Assembly (NCBI GenBank): GCA_025360105.1
Contig: JANYCT010000039.1
Coordinates: 62,001-126,000 of the forward strand
Reading direction: 5' to 3'
From: Actinomycetes bacterium
Lineage (GTDB): Bacteria > Actinomycetota > Acidimicrobiia > Acidimicrobiales > Ilumatobacteraceae
Length of the DNA stretch: 64,000 nucleotides
The position numbers and the translations under genes were made by a program. Positions 9,221-17,552 of the stretch are shown here, one piece after another (the stretch's first letter is position 1; the number at the start of each line of letters is the position of its first letter). The notes under the pieces were generated by a model. That model made no database searches. It saw only the letters and a list, made by a program, of their open reading frames with translations, and was not told the origin of the DNA.

Positions 9221-10951
9221 TCAGGACCCGAGAGCGGCTACCACTGAGTCGGCGATGCGCTGGTGCACGGCAACGTTTGTGGTGCGATCCGATGACACAC
9301 GGATGACACTCGGACCAGCCTGCGACAGGGCCTGAGCGAATTCATTCAGGGTGATCACAGAGCGGGCCGGAATGTTGTGGGCCGCAGACAGGGCGACCAA
9401 GTCGGTGCCGTGCGGCGTGCCGAAGAGTTGTTCGAAGCGACCGCCCGACAGTGAGCTGGCCTGTGGCAGGAAGCTGAAAATGCCACCGCCGTCGTTGTCG
9501 ATCACGACGACGCGCAGATCAATGTTGCGAGCCATCAACCCAACGAGCGCCGCGCTGTCGTGCAAGAACGCAACGTCGCCGATTAACAGCGCTGTCGGCT
9601 GCTGCGTGCTTGCGGCCACACCGATAGCAGTGGCGATGACCCCATCGATGCCGTTGGCGCCGCGATTCGACTGCACCGTGACGCCTTCGTTGATGAGACC
9701 GAACCACTCGATGTCGCGGATGGGCATCGATGATGACACGACGAGATGCGCGCCGTCGGGCAACATCGAACCGATGGAACGGGCCACGAGTGGCTCTGTG
9801 AGTGCCGTGTCAGGGTCAGCCCCGAGGGCAGCGGTGATGACCACCTGGGTCCGCCCTTCGGCCGCCATCCACTCACCCGTCCAATCGGTCGGATCCATGC
9901 GGACAGTTTGCGCAAGGGCTCGGCACACGGTCGCAGAGTCGGCGACAACCCGGTGCGCAATGACTCCGTCGGCATCCGTCCACTGCGGCACTGATGTGAT
10001 GTGCACCTGTACGGCCCTCGACGTTGCGAGCCACTGTGAGAGCACCTTTGACGCAGGTGGTTCGCCCACCCGAACAACGACGTCGGGCACGTGTGCGAGC
10101 GCAAACCTGGCGCTGCGAAGCACTTGGTCGGCCGCTCTCACCACGGGGCCGCGGTGCGCACCCAATCCGGACCGGGCATCGGCGAGCACCGGCCAACCGG
10201 CGGCCTCTGCAAACTCGATGACCGCCGCAGGATCACCACAGCCGCGTCCGGCCACGATCACGCCACGCGGTTGGTGGACCAGCGCGCTCAGCGCCTCCAA
10301 TGACTGGACATCGAGCGTTGCAGCGCCGATGCGCGAAACGGGGAGACCGCTCTTCGCGGACCGCACCGGCAACGGCCCTGCGCGGCCAACGAGCGGCTCC
10401 CGGAAGGGCAGATTGAGGTGCACCGGCCCGGGCCACGAGCCAGTCGCCGAGGCAAAGCAGTGCGCGGCGAGCGAACGCCACGAGTGCGCAGCGATTTCGC
10501 TCGCGACGCCTGGGTCATGGAACCAGCGAACGGCATCGCCGTAGAGCTTGGTCTGATCGATGGTTTGTGGCGCGCCGACGTCGCGGAGTTCAGGCGGACG
10601 ATCGGCGGTGCACACGATCATCGCGACAGCAGATTGGTGGGCCTCGACGACTGCCCCGTGAAAGTGAGTGGCCGCGGTGCCACTCGTACAGAGCAGGATC
10701 GCTGGAACGCCCTGCAGTCCGATGCCGAGCGCAACGAACGACGCCGCACGCTCATCGTGTACCACGTGCACCGTGAGCTCGGCCCGGTCGACAATCGCCA
10801 ACGCCATCGGAGTGGAACGCGAGCCCGGTGCGATCACGGCGTGACGCACGCCGTGCTGGATCCATTCGTCGATCAGCGTCGCACAGAACGTAGCGGCAGT
10901 GTCCTCGGGCGAATTCGTTGGTGAGCTGTTCGGCGTGTGTGCGGGCGACAT
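9221..10951 (-). CDS. menD: 2-succinyl-5-enolpyruvyl-6-hydroxy-3-cyclohexene-1-carboxylate synthase
   Basis: This 576-residue thiamine-diphosphate enzyme opens with the MenD block VIAPGSRSTPMALA and HDERAASFVALG, which includes the catalytic Glu. It carries LLCTSGTAATHFHGAVVEA and the ThDP/Mg motif beginning GDVAFLHDSAALV with IDNDGGGIFSFLPQ. MenD condenses isochorismate with 2-oxoglutarate. It converges with menF and is divergent from the DsbA-like gene, with only 20 bp between the two start codons. The length matches MenD. Confidence 0.95.
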   Translation of the reverse strand: MSPAHTPNSSPTNSPEDTAATFCATLIDEWIQHGVRHAVIAPGSRSTPMALAIVDRAELTVHVVHDERAASFVALGIGLQGVPAILLCTSGTAATHFHGAVVEAHQSAVAMIVCTADRPPELRDVGAPQTIDQTKLYGDAVRWFHDPGVASEIAAHSWRSLAAHCFASATGSWPGPVHLNLPFREPLVGRAGPLPVRSAKSGLPVSRIGAATLDVQSLEALSALVHQPRGVIVAGRGCGDPAAVIEFAEAAGWPVLADARSGLGAHRGPVVRAADQVLRSARFALAHVPDVVVRVGEPPASKVLSQWLATSRAVQVHITSVPQWTDADGVIAHRVVADSATVCRALAQTVRMDPTDWTGEWMAAEGRTQVVITAALGADPDTALTEPLVARSIGSMLPDGAHLVVSSSMPIRDIEWFGLINEGVTVQSNRGANGIDGVIATAIGVAASTQQPTALLIGDVAFLHDSAALVGLMARNIDLRVVVIDNDGGGIFSFLPQASSLSGGRFEQLFGTPHGTDLVALSAAHNIPARSVITLNEFAQALSQAGPSVIRVSSDRTTNVAVHQRIADSVVAALGS

Positions 10952-10957
10952 CGGTTC

Positions 10958-10963
10958 TATCGT
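10958..10963 (+). promoter_or_regulatory. -10 element (TATCGT) in the 20-bp menD/dsbA-like divergent gap
   Basis: The start codons of menD (10951) and the DsbA-like gene (10972) face away from each other with 20 bp between them. TATCGT lies 8 nt before the ATG at 10972. There is no room for two 5' leaders, so at least one transcript must be leaderless or start inside the other gene. Confidence 0.4.
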
Positions 10964-10971
10964 GTCATGGT

Positions 10972-11694
10972 ATGCGGGTAGAGATCTGGTCTGACGTGGT
11001 GTGTCCGTGGTGCTACATCGGCAAACGTCGTTTCGAGACCGCCTGGGCCAACGTGGCTCACCTACCAGGGGCCGGCAACATCGAGGTCGTGTTCAAGCCA
11101 TATCAGCTTGACCCCACGGCCTCTCCCGCCAAGGTGCAGCCCGTTATCGAGGCCTACGCCAAGAAGTTCGGCGGCCCGGAACGCGCTGCACAGATCATCG
11201 AACAGCTCACGGCAGTCGCCGCCGCTGATGGCATCGAGTTCCGCATGGACCGTGCGCTGCGTGCCAACACACTGCTCGCCCATCGCTTGCTGTGGTTCGC
11301 TGAGTCGCACGGCGACCAGATCGCACTGCAGGAGCGCCTGTTGCGGGCCTACTTTACCGAGGGTCTCAACATCGGTGATCCTGACGTATTGACCGGGTGC
11401 GCGGCCGATGTCGGCCTCGACGCAGCCGAGGTTCGCACGTTTCTCGAATCTGCTGCCGGTCACGGTGAGGTCATGGAAGATCTCGCGACCGCTGCGGCCA
11501 ACGGCATCACGGCGGTGCCGACCTACGTGATCAACGGACAGTGGGCGGTGCCCGGCGCGCAAGACGTCGACGTCTTCGAACGTATCTTCGAGCGCCTGCT
11601 CGCCAAAGAGGCGGAAGCGGCGGCCGTCGATGTCGACCACGGCGGCCATGCCGAGAACGGGCAGGTCTGCGTCGACGACGTGTGCGATGTCTGA
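10972..11694 (+). CDS. DsbA family (FrnE-like) oxidoreductase
   Basis: This 240-residue protein opens with EIWSDVVCPWCYIGKRRFE, holding the CPWC redox motif at residues 11-14 of a thioredoxin fold. The helical insertion and cis-Pro region (GITAVPTYVING) follow as in the FrnE/DsbA-like family. No signal peptide is present, so it should act in the cytoplasm. FrnE proteins act in polyketide biosynthesis or as disulfide isomerases; the natural substrate is not known here. The C-terminus has an acidic, His/Cys-containing tail. The next gene (menH) overlaps it by 8 bp, implying translational coupling. Confidence 0.88.
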   Translation: MRVEIWSDVVCPWCYIGKRRFETAWANVAHLPGAGNIEVVFKPYQLDPTASPAKVQPVIEAYAKKFGGPERAAQIIEQLTAVAAADGIEFRMDRALRANTLLAHRLLWFAESHGDQIALQERLLRAYFTEGLNIGDPDVLTGCAADVGLDAAEVRTFLESAAGHGEVMEDLATAAANGITAVPTYVINGQWAVPGAQDVDVFERIFERLLAKEAEAAAVDVDHGGHAENGQVCVDDVCDV

Positions 11695-12472
11695 CGCTCC
11701 CATCGGGTGGCAACGGATCGATGGGCCGCTGTCGTCGATACGGCGCGGCTCAGGCACACGCATGGTGTTCGTGCACGGCTTCACCCAGACCGGTTCTTCT
11801 TGGCTGCCGATCGCCGAACAGTTCGCCGACAACCACGAGGTCGTGCTCATCGATGCTCCAGGCCATGGGCGCTCCTGCAACGTGCGCGCCGACCTGCAAC
11901 ACGGCGCTGATCTGCTCGTGGCTACTACGGGGACGGCCGACTACATCGGATATTCGATGGGTGGCCGGCTCTGCCTCCACCTGGCCCTCACACATCCAGA
12001 GGCGGTGAGTTCGCTCGCAATGCTCGGCGCAACCCCCGGCATCACCAACGATGCTGAACGCGCCGCCCGCGTGGCAGCCGATGAGGCGCTGGCAGTCAAA
12101 CTGGAACACGACGGTGTGGAAGCGTTCGTGACCAGTTGGCTCGATCAGCCACTCTTTGCAACGCTCCCTGCAGCTGCGGCCGGACTCGCTGACCGACTCA
12201 CCAACACCGTCGCTGGGCTCGCGAGCAGCCTGAGACTCGCCGGCACCGGCAGCCAGCAATCGTTATGGGCGGCGCTGTCGCACGTCACCGCACCCGTGCT
12301 CGTGCTTGCGGGCGAGTTCGACCAGAAGTTCACGCCGATTGCGCACGAGATCGTCGCGGCAATCGGCGACAATGCGCACTTCGATTCGATCGTTGGGGCG
12401 GGCCATGCCGCCCATCTCGAGCACCCTCGCGCCGTCGCCGCGGCCCTGCGCGAGTTCGTTGAACCGGCTTAG
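11687..12472 (+). CDS. menH: 2-succinyl-6-hydroxy-2,4-cyclohexadiene-1-carboxylate synthase (MenH-like alpha/beta hydrolase)
   Basis: This 261-residue alpha/beta hydrolase has the opening VFVHGFTQTGSSWLPIAEQF, IDAPGHGRS, and the nucleophile elbow YIGYSMGGRL. The acid (GEFDQKF) and His (GAGHAAHLEHP) are in place. This layout, the SMGGR elbow and the position next to menD and menA fit MenH, which eliminates pyruvate from the MenD product. The start at 11687 overlaps the preceding gene by 8 bp; the open frame before it is inside that gene. It converges with menA, and the two stop codons overlap by 4 bp (12469-12472). MenH resembles other hydrolases, so the exact name rests partly on context. Confidence 0.82.
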   Translation: MSDAPIGWQRIDGPLSSIRRGSGTRMVFVHGFTQTGSSWLPIAEQFADNHEVVLIDAPGHGRSCNVRADLQHGADLLVATTGTADYIGYSMGGRLCLHLALTHPEAVSSLAMLGATPGITNDAERAARVAADEALAVKLEHDGVEAFVTSWLDQPLFATLPAAAAGLADRLTNTVAGLASSLRLAGTGSQQSLWAALSHVTAPVLVLAGEFDQKFTPIAHEIVAAIGDNAHFDSIVGAGHAAHLEHPRAVAAALREFVEPA

Positions 12473-13356
12473 CGGCTGAGGATCAGACCGATAGCGGCCA
12501 GCACGCCGTAGACCATCTGCAGTCGGCCGGTTTCGCCGAGCACTGCGATGAGATCGCGACCCGATGCATTACGCAACACCCGGCGTACCGGGGCGATGGC
12601 GACGCTCACCGCAACAAGGACGAGGGCAACCCATGGCCGCCAAACGGTGGCGGCGACGATTCCCAGGGCGAACGCCGAAACGACGAGCGCCGCATAGACC
12701 CACCGCGTGCGGCGATCACCGAGGCGGACAGCCATCGTCTTCTTGCCCACCTCGCGGTCGGTGGGAATGTCACGAAGATTGTTGATGACCAACAGCGCAC
12801 ACGCCAGAGCTCCGACGCCACACCCCATCACGATGGAGAGACCGGTGATTCGTTGGGCGACGGCGAAAGTAGTGCCGACCGTTGCCACGAGACCGAAGAA
12901 CACGAAGACGAACAGCTCACCGAGGCCGAGGTAGCCGTATGGTTTTGGTCCACCCGTATAGAACCAGCCGGCGAGCAGGGCGGCAGCACCGACTACGAGC
13001 AACCACCATGATGTTGCAATTGCAAGTGCGAGACCAGCTACCGCTGCGACGCCGAACGCACCAAACGCCGCGAGCTTCACCGATTTGGCGGAGGCGAGGC
13101 CGGAGGCGACGAGACGAACTGGCCCAACGCGAACGTCGTCGGTGCCCCGTATGCCGTCGCTGTAGTCGTTGGCGTAGTTGACACCCACCTGCAGCGCCAG
13201 GCTGACGACGAGCGCGAGCGAAGCGCGCCACCACACCGTGTTCTGCACACCCGCCGCACACGCAGCGCCTACCGCAACCGGCACGATGGCCGCTGGCAGC
13301 GTTCGCGGTCGCGCCCCGAGGACCCACTTGTTTTCCACTGTTACTGCGCTTGTCAT
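12469..13356 (-). CDS. menA: 1,4-dihydroxy-2-naphthoate polyprenyltransferase
   Basis: This 295-residue integral membrane prenyltransferase has about eight hydrophobic segments. It carries the two Asp-rich substrate motifs: NYANDYSDGIRGTDD near residue 65 and NLRDIPTDREVGKKTMAVRLG near residue 185. MenA attaches the polyprenyl tail to DHNA, making demethylmenaquinone for MenG. The start at 13356 follows the motif CACACTGTTGCG, which is also found before two other genes here; the open frame upstream is not conserved. It is divergent from the amidase gene at 13438. Confidence 0.93.
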   Translation of the reverse strand: MTSAVTVENKWVLGARPRTLPAAIVPVAVGAACAAGVQNTVWWRASLALVVSLALQVGVNYANDYSDGIRGTDDVRVGPVRLVASGLASAKSVKLAAFGAFGVAAVAGLALAIATSWWLLVVGAAALLAGWFYTGGPKPYGYLGLGELFVFVFFGLVATVGTTFAVAQRITGLSIVMGCGVGALACALLVINNLRDIPTDREVGKKTMAVRLGDRRTRWVYAALVVSAFALGIVAATVWRPWVALVLVAVSVAIAPVRRVLRNASGRDLIAVLGETGRLQMVYGVLAAIGLILSR

Positions 13357-13368
13357 CGCAACAGTGTG
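13357..13368 (-). promoter_or_regulatory. Start-proximal motif CACACTGTTGCG before menA
   Basis: Read on the minus strand, CACACTGTTGCG directly abuts the ATG at 13356. The same 12 nt precedes the TMEM175-like gene (56320), and a two-base variant precedes the fucosidase gene (31359). CACACT would be the -10 element of a leaderless transcript. Confidence 0.35.
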
Positions 13369-13437
13369 ATCGGAAATATGTGCGTTGAGCGAATAGCGGC
13401 AATACTTCTTCATCAACCACCCCAAGAAAGGACAATC

Positions 13438-14346
13438 ATGTCTGGCGAGTTGTGCCGCAAGAGCGCAATGGGAATGGCTCTTCGAATCCGCAGTGGCGAG
13501 GTGTCGAGCCGCGAGCTGATCGAGGCGCATCTGGCCCGAATCGCTGAGGTCAATCCTCATCTGAACGCCATCGTGCGAGTACTCGCCGATGACGCGTGCG
13601 CTGGCGCCGACGCTGCCGGCGCTATTCCGATCGGCCGCACCAACCTTGCCGACTTCGGACTTCGTGTCCACGCCGATTCAGTTCTGCACGGGCTCACGCG
13701 CAACCCGTGGAACCCCAACCTCACTACTGGCGGATCCTGCGGTGGTGAAGCGGCCGCGATCTCGAGCGGAATGAGCCCGATCGGCCTCGGCAACGACCTC
13801 GGTGGGTCCCTGCGCAACCTGGCCGATTGCTGCGGCATCTCCAGTATCAAACCAACTACCGGTTTTGTGCCGTCGGCAACGTGCGTTCCTCCAGTCGACA
13901 AGTCGATCTCGTTCCAGATCAAGGCCGTCGAGGGCGTGCTCGGTCGCCACATCGCCGACGTGCGCACCGGGTTCAACGCTGTCGCCGGCGTTCACACTCG
14001 TGACCCCTTGAGCATCCCGGCGCGCCTCTGCGAAATGCCGACGGATCGACCAGTGCGCATCGCCGTACTTCCCGAGCCCGCTGGTGGCAGTACCGACGCA
14101 GGTATCGCCGCCCACACGTGCCGGGCCGCAGATGCAGCAAACACATTCGAAAACCTTCGGCCGGTGCTGCCTCTCGACCTGCTCGGCCCTCCCGTGGCCG
14201 TTACTCCGGCGGGGCTTTCCGCGGGGATGCCCGTCGACGTCCAGGTCATCGGCGATCGCTTCCACGATCTGTCATGCCTGTCGATCGCAGAACTCATCGA
14301 GCAGTCCCTCGGCGTCCTCACGCCAATCGATCCCGTTCTTCGCTGA
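13438..14346 (+). pseudogene. Amidase-signature protein, internally deleted
   Basis: The 302-residue frame is open but aligns in order with only parts of a roughly 450-500-residue amidase. Residues 1-45 match the N-terminal helices. The frame then jumps directly to IPIGRTNLADFG, skipping the G-P-L-H-G-VP-K block that holds the catalytic lysine. The Ser-loop (GGSCGGEAAA) and nucleophile (GNDLGGSLRNLA) are present. A second jump near residue 230 skips most of the C-terminal half before LLGPPVAVTPAGLSAGMPVDV. The start at 13438 has an AAGAAAGGAC ribosome site. I infer two in-frame deletions and loss of amidase activity; a structural or regulatory role is not excluded. menE follows 3 bp after its stop. 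Confidence 0.7.
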
Positions 14347-14349
14347 CCG

Positions 14350-15480
14350 ATGCCGCAGCTCGTCGCACTCGATCTGCCCGGAGGCGCCGACCTCGTACAC
14401 GCGCTGCAGCAGATCTGGGATGCGGGAGACGCCGCGCTGCCCATCGATCAACGTCTCGATACGAACGGACGCGCTGACCTCGTCAACGCGATGCACGCGG
14501 GGGCAGTCATCGATACATCGGGACATCACATCCTCGGCGCCGGTCACCCGACCGAACCGGGCGATGCCCTCGTCATGGCGACCAGTGGATCGACTGGCGC
14601 TTCCAAGGGCGTGGTGCTTACTCACGCGGCCATTGCTGCGTCGGCCGCCGCCACGAGCGCGCGCCTTCGGGTCACGGCCGACGATCACTGGCTGGCGTGC
14701 CTTCCTCTGTCGCACGTCGGTGGGCTGTCTGTCGTGACGCGTGCGTTGCACAGCGGTACCGCCCTCACCGTGCTCCCACGCTTCGACGTAGAGGCCGTTA
14801 CGCTCGCCGCGGCAGCGGGGGCCACACTCACGTCACTCGTGGCCACGGCGCTGGCCCGCATCGAACCGTCAATCTTTCGCTTGATCGTGCTCGGCGGCGC
14901 CCGGCCGCCCGACAACCGGCCATCGAACACCGTGACCACCTACGGTCTCACCGAAACCGGAAGTGGTGTGGTCTACGACGGCCTCCCGCTCGATGGCGTT
15001 GAGGTCGAGGTCGCGCCCGATGGCGAGATTCTGTTGCGTTGCCCGATGATGCTGCGCGCGTATCGCGACGGCTCAACACCGATCGACGAACGAGGTTGGC
15101 TCCACACAAACGACCTCGGCCGATTTCTGCCCGATGGCCGGCTGTCAGTCGATGGCCGACGCGGCGATCTGATCATCACCGGAGGCGAGAACGTGTGGCC
15201 CGAGCAGGTTGAAGCCGTACTCGTCCGACACCCGATGCTGGCCGACGTCGCCGTGGCGGGTGTGACCGATGCCGAGTGGGGTCAATTGGTCGCCGCGTGG
15301 GTCGTGCCGCGAGATCCTGCGAACCCGCCATCGCTCGACGATCTGCGCGGATTTGCACGCGAGCACCTTCCCGCGTTCATGGCCCCGCGCGCGGTCTTCA
15401 TCGCGACGTCGATTCCGCGGACGAACCTCGGCAAGATCAGGCGCACTTTGCTTCCGAGCCTCAAGACGACCGCCGAGTAG
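14350..15480 (+). CDS. menE: o-Succinylbenzoate-CoA ligase
   Basis: This 376-residue protein is a short adenylate-forming ligase, the size expected for actinobacterial MenE. It has the P-loop ATSGSTGASKGVVLTH near residues 77-92, TTYGLTETGSG, GDLIITGGENVWPEQVE and the C-terminal lysine block NLGKIRRT. MenE makes OSB-CoA for MenB. It starts 3 bp after the amidase-like frame, so the two share a transcript. The men-cluster context supports MenE over a generic ligase. MenB and MenC are not encoded in the window. Confidence 0.88.
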   Translation: MPQLVALDLPGGADLVHALQQIWDAGDAALPIDQRLDTNGRADLVNAMHAGAVIDTSGHHILGAGHPTEPGDALVMATSGSTGASKGVVLTHAAIAASAAATSARLRVTADDHWLACLPLSHVGGLSVVTRALHSGTALTVLPRFDVEAVTLAAAAGATLTSLVATALARIEPSIFRLIVLGGARPPDNRPSNTVTTYGLTETGSGVVYDGLPLDGVEVEVAPDGEILLRCPMMLRAYRDGSTPIDERGWLHTNDLGRFLPDGRLSVDGRRGDLIITGGENVWPEQVEAVLVRHPMLADVAVAGVTDAEWGQLVAAWVVPRDPANPPSLDDLRGFAREHLPAFMAPRAVFIATSIPRTNLGKIRRTLLPSLKTTAE

Positions 15481-15483
15481 AGT
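15478..15483 (+). promoter_or_regulatory. -10 element (TAGAGT) of leaderless SDR gene
   Basis: TAGAGT overlaps the menE stop codon and lies 8 nt before the ATG at 15492. Confidence 0.35.
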
Positions 15484-15491
15484 CTTCGCCC

Positions 15492-16286
15492 ATGACCACA
15501 CGACTCTTGGGGAAGGTCGCGCTCGTCACCGGCGCGGCGAGCGGCATCGGGCGGGCCATCGCACTACGGTTCCTCGCCGAAGGCGCCTCGGTGTTGATGG
15601 CCGACATCGACGAGGCGGGTCTTGGCGCTCTCGCTCACGAAGGTGGAGAGCACGCCGATTTCATTCGCTGCGACGTCACCGTTGAATCAGATGTTGAGGC
15701 TGCGGCGCAGTGTGCCGTGCAGCGCTTCGGCGGATTGGACATCACCGTCGCGAACGCCGGAAAGGGCACCTTCGGGCTCATCACCGAACACTCGCTCGAG
15801 TCGTGGCAGGAGATCATCGATCTCTGCCTCACCGGGGTCTTCCTCACCGTCAAACACGCCGGGCGCGTCATTCGCGACGGCGGTTCCATCATCAACATCG
15901 CATCGCTCAACGCGATCCAGCCCGCGGAGGGCATGGTCGCGTATTGCACGGCGAAGGCCGGAGTCGCGATGCTCACGCGCGTTGCTGCGATGGAACTTGG
16001 ACATCGGCAAATTCGCGTAAACACAATCGCGCCAGGTCTGGTCGAGACGAATGCGACCAGTGCGTTCTGGATGATGCCGAGCATCGTTGACGAATTCGTC
16101 GAGAACACAACAGTAGGTCGCTTCGCGCAACCCAACGACATTGCCAACATGGCGGTGTTTCTGGCATCGGACGAGTCCAGCTTTGTCAGCGCAAGCTTTT
16201 TTTCCGTCGATGGTGGAGCGACTACCAAGCGCTATCCCGATCTGCCCGGCGCGTTCGCCCGAATGGCCGAGACTCCCAACTCATGA
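15492..16286 (+). CDS. Short-chain dehydrogenase/reductase
   Basis: This 264-residue classical SDR has the cofactor motif VTGAASGIGRA (residues 12-22) and NAG at 88-90. The catalytic triad is Ser138, Tyr151 and Lys155 (YCTAK). ADID after strand 2 suggests NAD(H) rather than NADP(H). The C-terminal SFFSVDGGATT fits the family. Substrate unknown. The start at 15492 follows TAGAGT by 8 nt. The MFS gene begins inside its stop codon (ATGA overlap), so the two are coupled. Confidence 0.88.
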   Translation: MTTRLLGKVALVTGAASGIGRAIALRFLAEGASVLMADIDEAGLGALAHEGGEHADFIRCDVTVESDVEAAAQCAVQRFGGLDITVANAGKGTFGLITEHSLESWQEIIDLCLTGVFLTVKHAGRVIRDGGSIINIASLNAIQPAEGMVAYCTAKAGVAMLTRVAAMELGHRQIRVNTIAPGLVETNATSAFWMMPSIVDEFVENTTVGRFAQPNDIANMAVFLASDESSFVSASFFSVDGGATTKRYPDLPGAFARMAETPNS

Positions 16287-17527
16287 TGTCGTCTGCCGCT
16301 GACGCGCCTGCACCACTCGGTAGCGCGTATTGGCGACAATGGACTGCGAGCGCAATATCCAACATGGGCGACGGCATCAATGGCGCCGCGCTGCCTCTTT
16401 TGGCGCTCTCGCTCACCCGCGACAGCCGGCTCATCGCCGGGGTCGCCTTCGCGACCGTGTTGCCATGGTTCATTCTGGCGCTGCCGGTCGGCGTAGTCGT
16501 CGACAGATACAACCGTCAGACCCTTATGGTGTCCACCAATCTGGTCCGTGGCGCGCTCATGACCGGCCTCGCGATCACTGCGGCCACCGGCACTCTCAAC
16601 ATCTGGCTCCTCTATCTGCTCCTAACCGGTGTCGGCATTTGCGAGGTCATCTTCGACAGTTCTGCCCAGGCATTTCTTCCCGCCCTCGTGCATCCCCGCC
16701 AACTCACCAGGGCCAACGGGCGCCTCTACACCGCCGAGACGGTCACGAACTACTTCCTCGGTCAGCCATTCGGTGCAGTGCTGTTCGCGTTTGCCGTTGG
16801 TCTGCCATTTGGCCTCGATGCAGCGAGCTTTGCGGTGGCTGCAGTCTTGGTTGCGTCGATACGTGTACGCCCGGGCGCACTCCCTGCGCCAGCGCTCGAG
16901 CACAGCAAGTCGTTTCGCAAGGAGATCGGCGAAAGTCTGCGTGCCCTGTGGGGTCACCCTCTGTTGCGCACGATGGCTTTGATGCTGGGTGCCGCCAACC
17001 TGGCCGGCATGTTAGGCGTGAGCATTTTCGTCAAATTCGCACTCGAGACGCTGCACGTCAACGAGCGCTGGTATGGCGCGTTGCTGGCGCTGATGGCCGT
17101 CGGGGCAGTCGTGGGAGGCTTGGTGGGCCACCGCATCGTCGCCACACTCGGGCAGTCCGGCGCACTCCGCCTGAGTTTTCTCACCTTCGGACTCGCATCC
17201 ATCGGAACCGGTCTGTCGCCGAACTACTGGCTTGTTGCCGGTTTCAGCTTCATCGAGGCATTGGCGACGACCGTATGGAACATCGTGTCGGTCTCGCTTC
17301 GCCAACAGATCATTCCGAGCGATCGTTTCGGCCGGGTCAATAGCGTCTACCGCTGGATCGGCACCGGCTCGGCTGCGCTCGGAGCGCTCATTGGCGGTCA
17401 GCTTGCGTACCACTTTGGACTTCGCACACCGTTCGTAGTCGGCGGCGGTGTGATTCTCGTGGCATTCGCAATCGGTGGCCACATGCTCAGTTCCACTCGA
17501 ATTGCGGCCGCTACTGCGACCGATTGA
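16283..17527 (+). CDS. MFS transporter
   Basis: This 414-residue protein has about 12 hydrophobic segments and the MFS loop motif VGVVVDRYNRQTLM after the second segment. It resembles the enterobactin-exporter/macrolide-efflux type (MFS_3), with WNIVSVSLRQQIIPSDRFGRVNSVYRWIG-like sequence late in the protein. It overlaps the SDR stop codon by 4 bp and is likely exported from the same transcript. An efflux role is inferred from the subfamily; the substrate is unknown. Confidence 0.85.
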   Translation: MMSSAADAPAPLGSAYWRQWTASAISNMGDGINGAALPLLALSLTRDSRLIAGVAFATVLPWFILALPVGVVVDRYNRQTLMVSTNLVRGALMTGLAITAATGTLNIWLLYLLLTGVGICEVIFDSSAQAFLPALVHPRQLTRANGRLYTAETVTNYFLGQPFGAVLFAFAVGLPFGLDAASFAVAAVLVASIRVRPGALPAPALEHSKSFRKEIGESLRALWGHPLLRTMALMLGAANLAGMLGVSIFVKFALETLHVNERWYGALLALMAVGAVVGGLVGHRIVATLGQSGALRLSFLTFGLASIGTGLSPNYWLVAGFSFIEALATTVWNIVSVSLRQQIIPSDRFGRVNSVYRWIGTGSAALGALIGGQLAYHFGLRTPFVVGGGVILVAFAIGGHMLSSTRIAAATATD

Positions 17528-17552
17528 AGCCGCGCCGTCGCGCCGCGCCACA

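Noticed and set aside
16195-16204. Run of T residues in the SDR gene as possible frameshift site
   Set aside because: The SDR protein continues with the expected SVDGG C-terminus, so the frame is correct as read.
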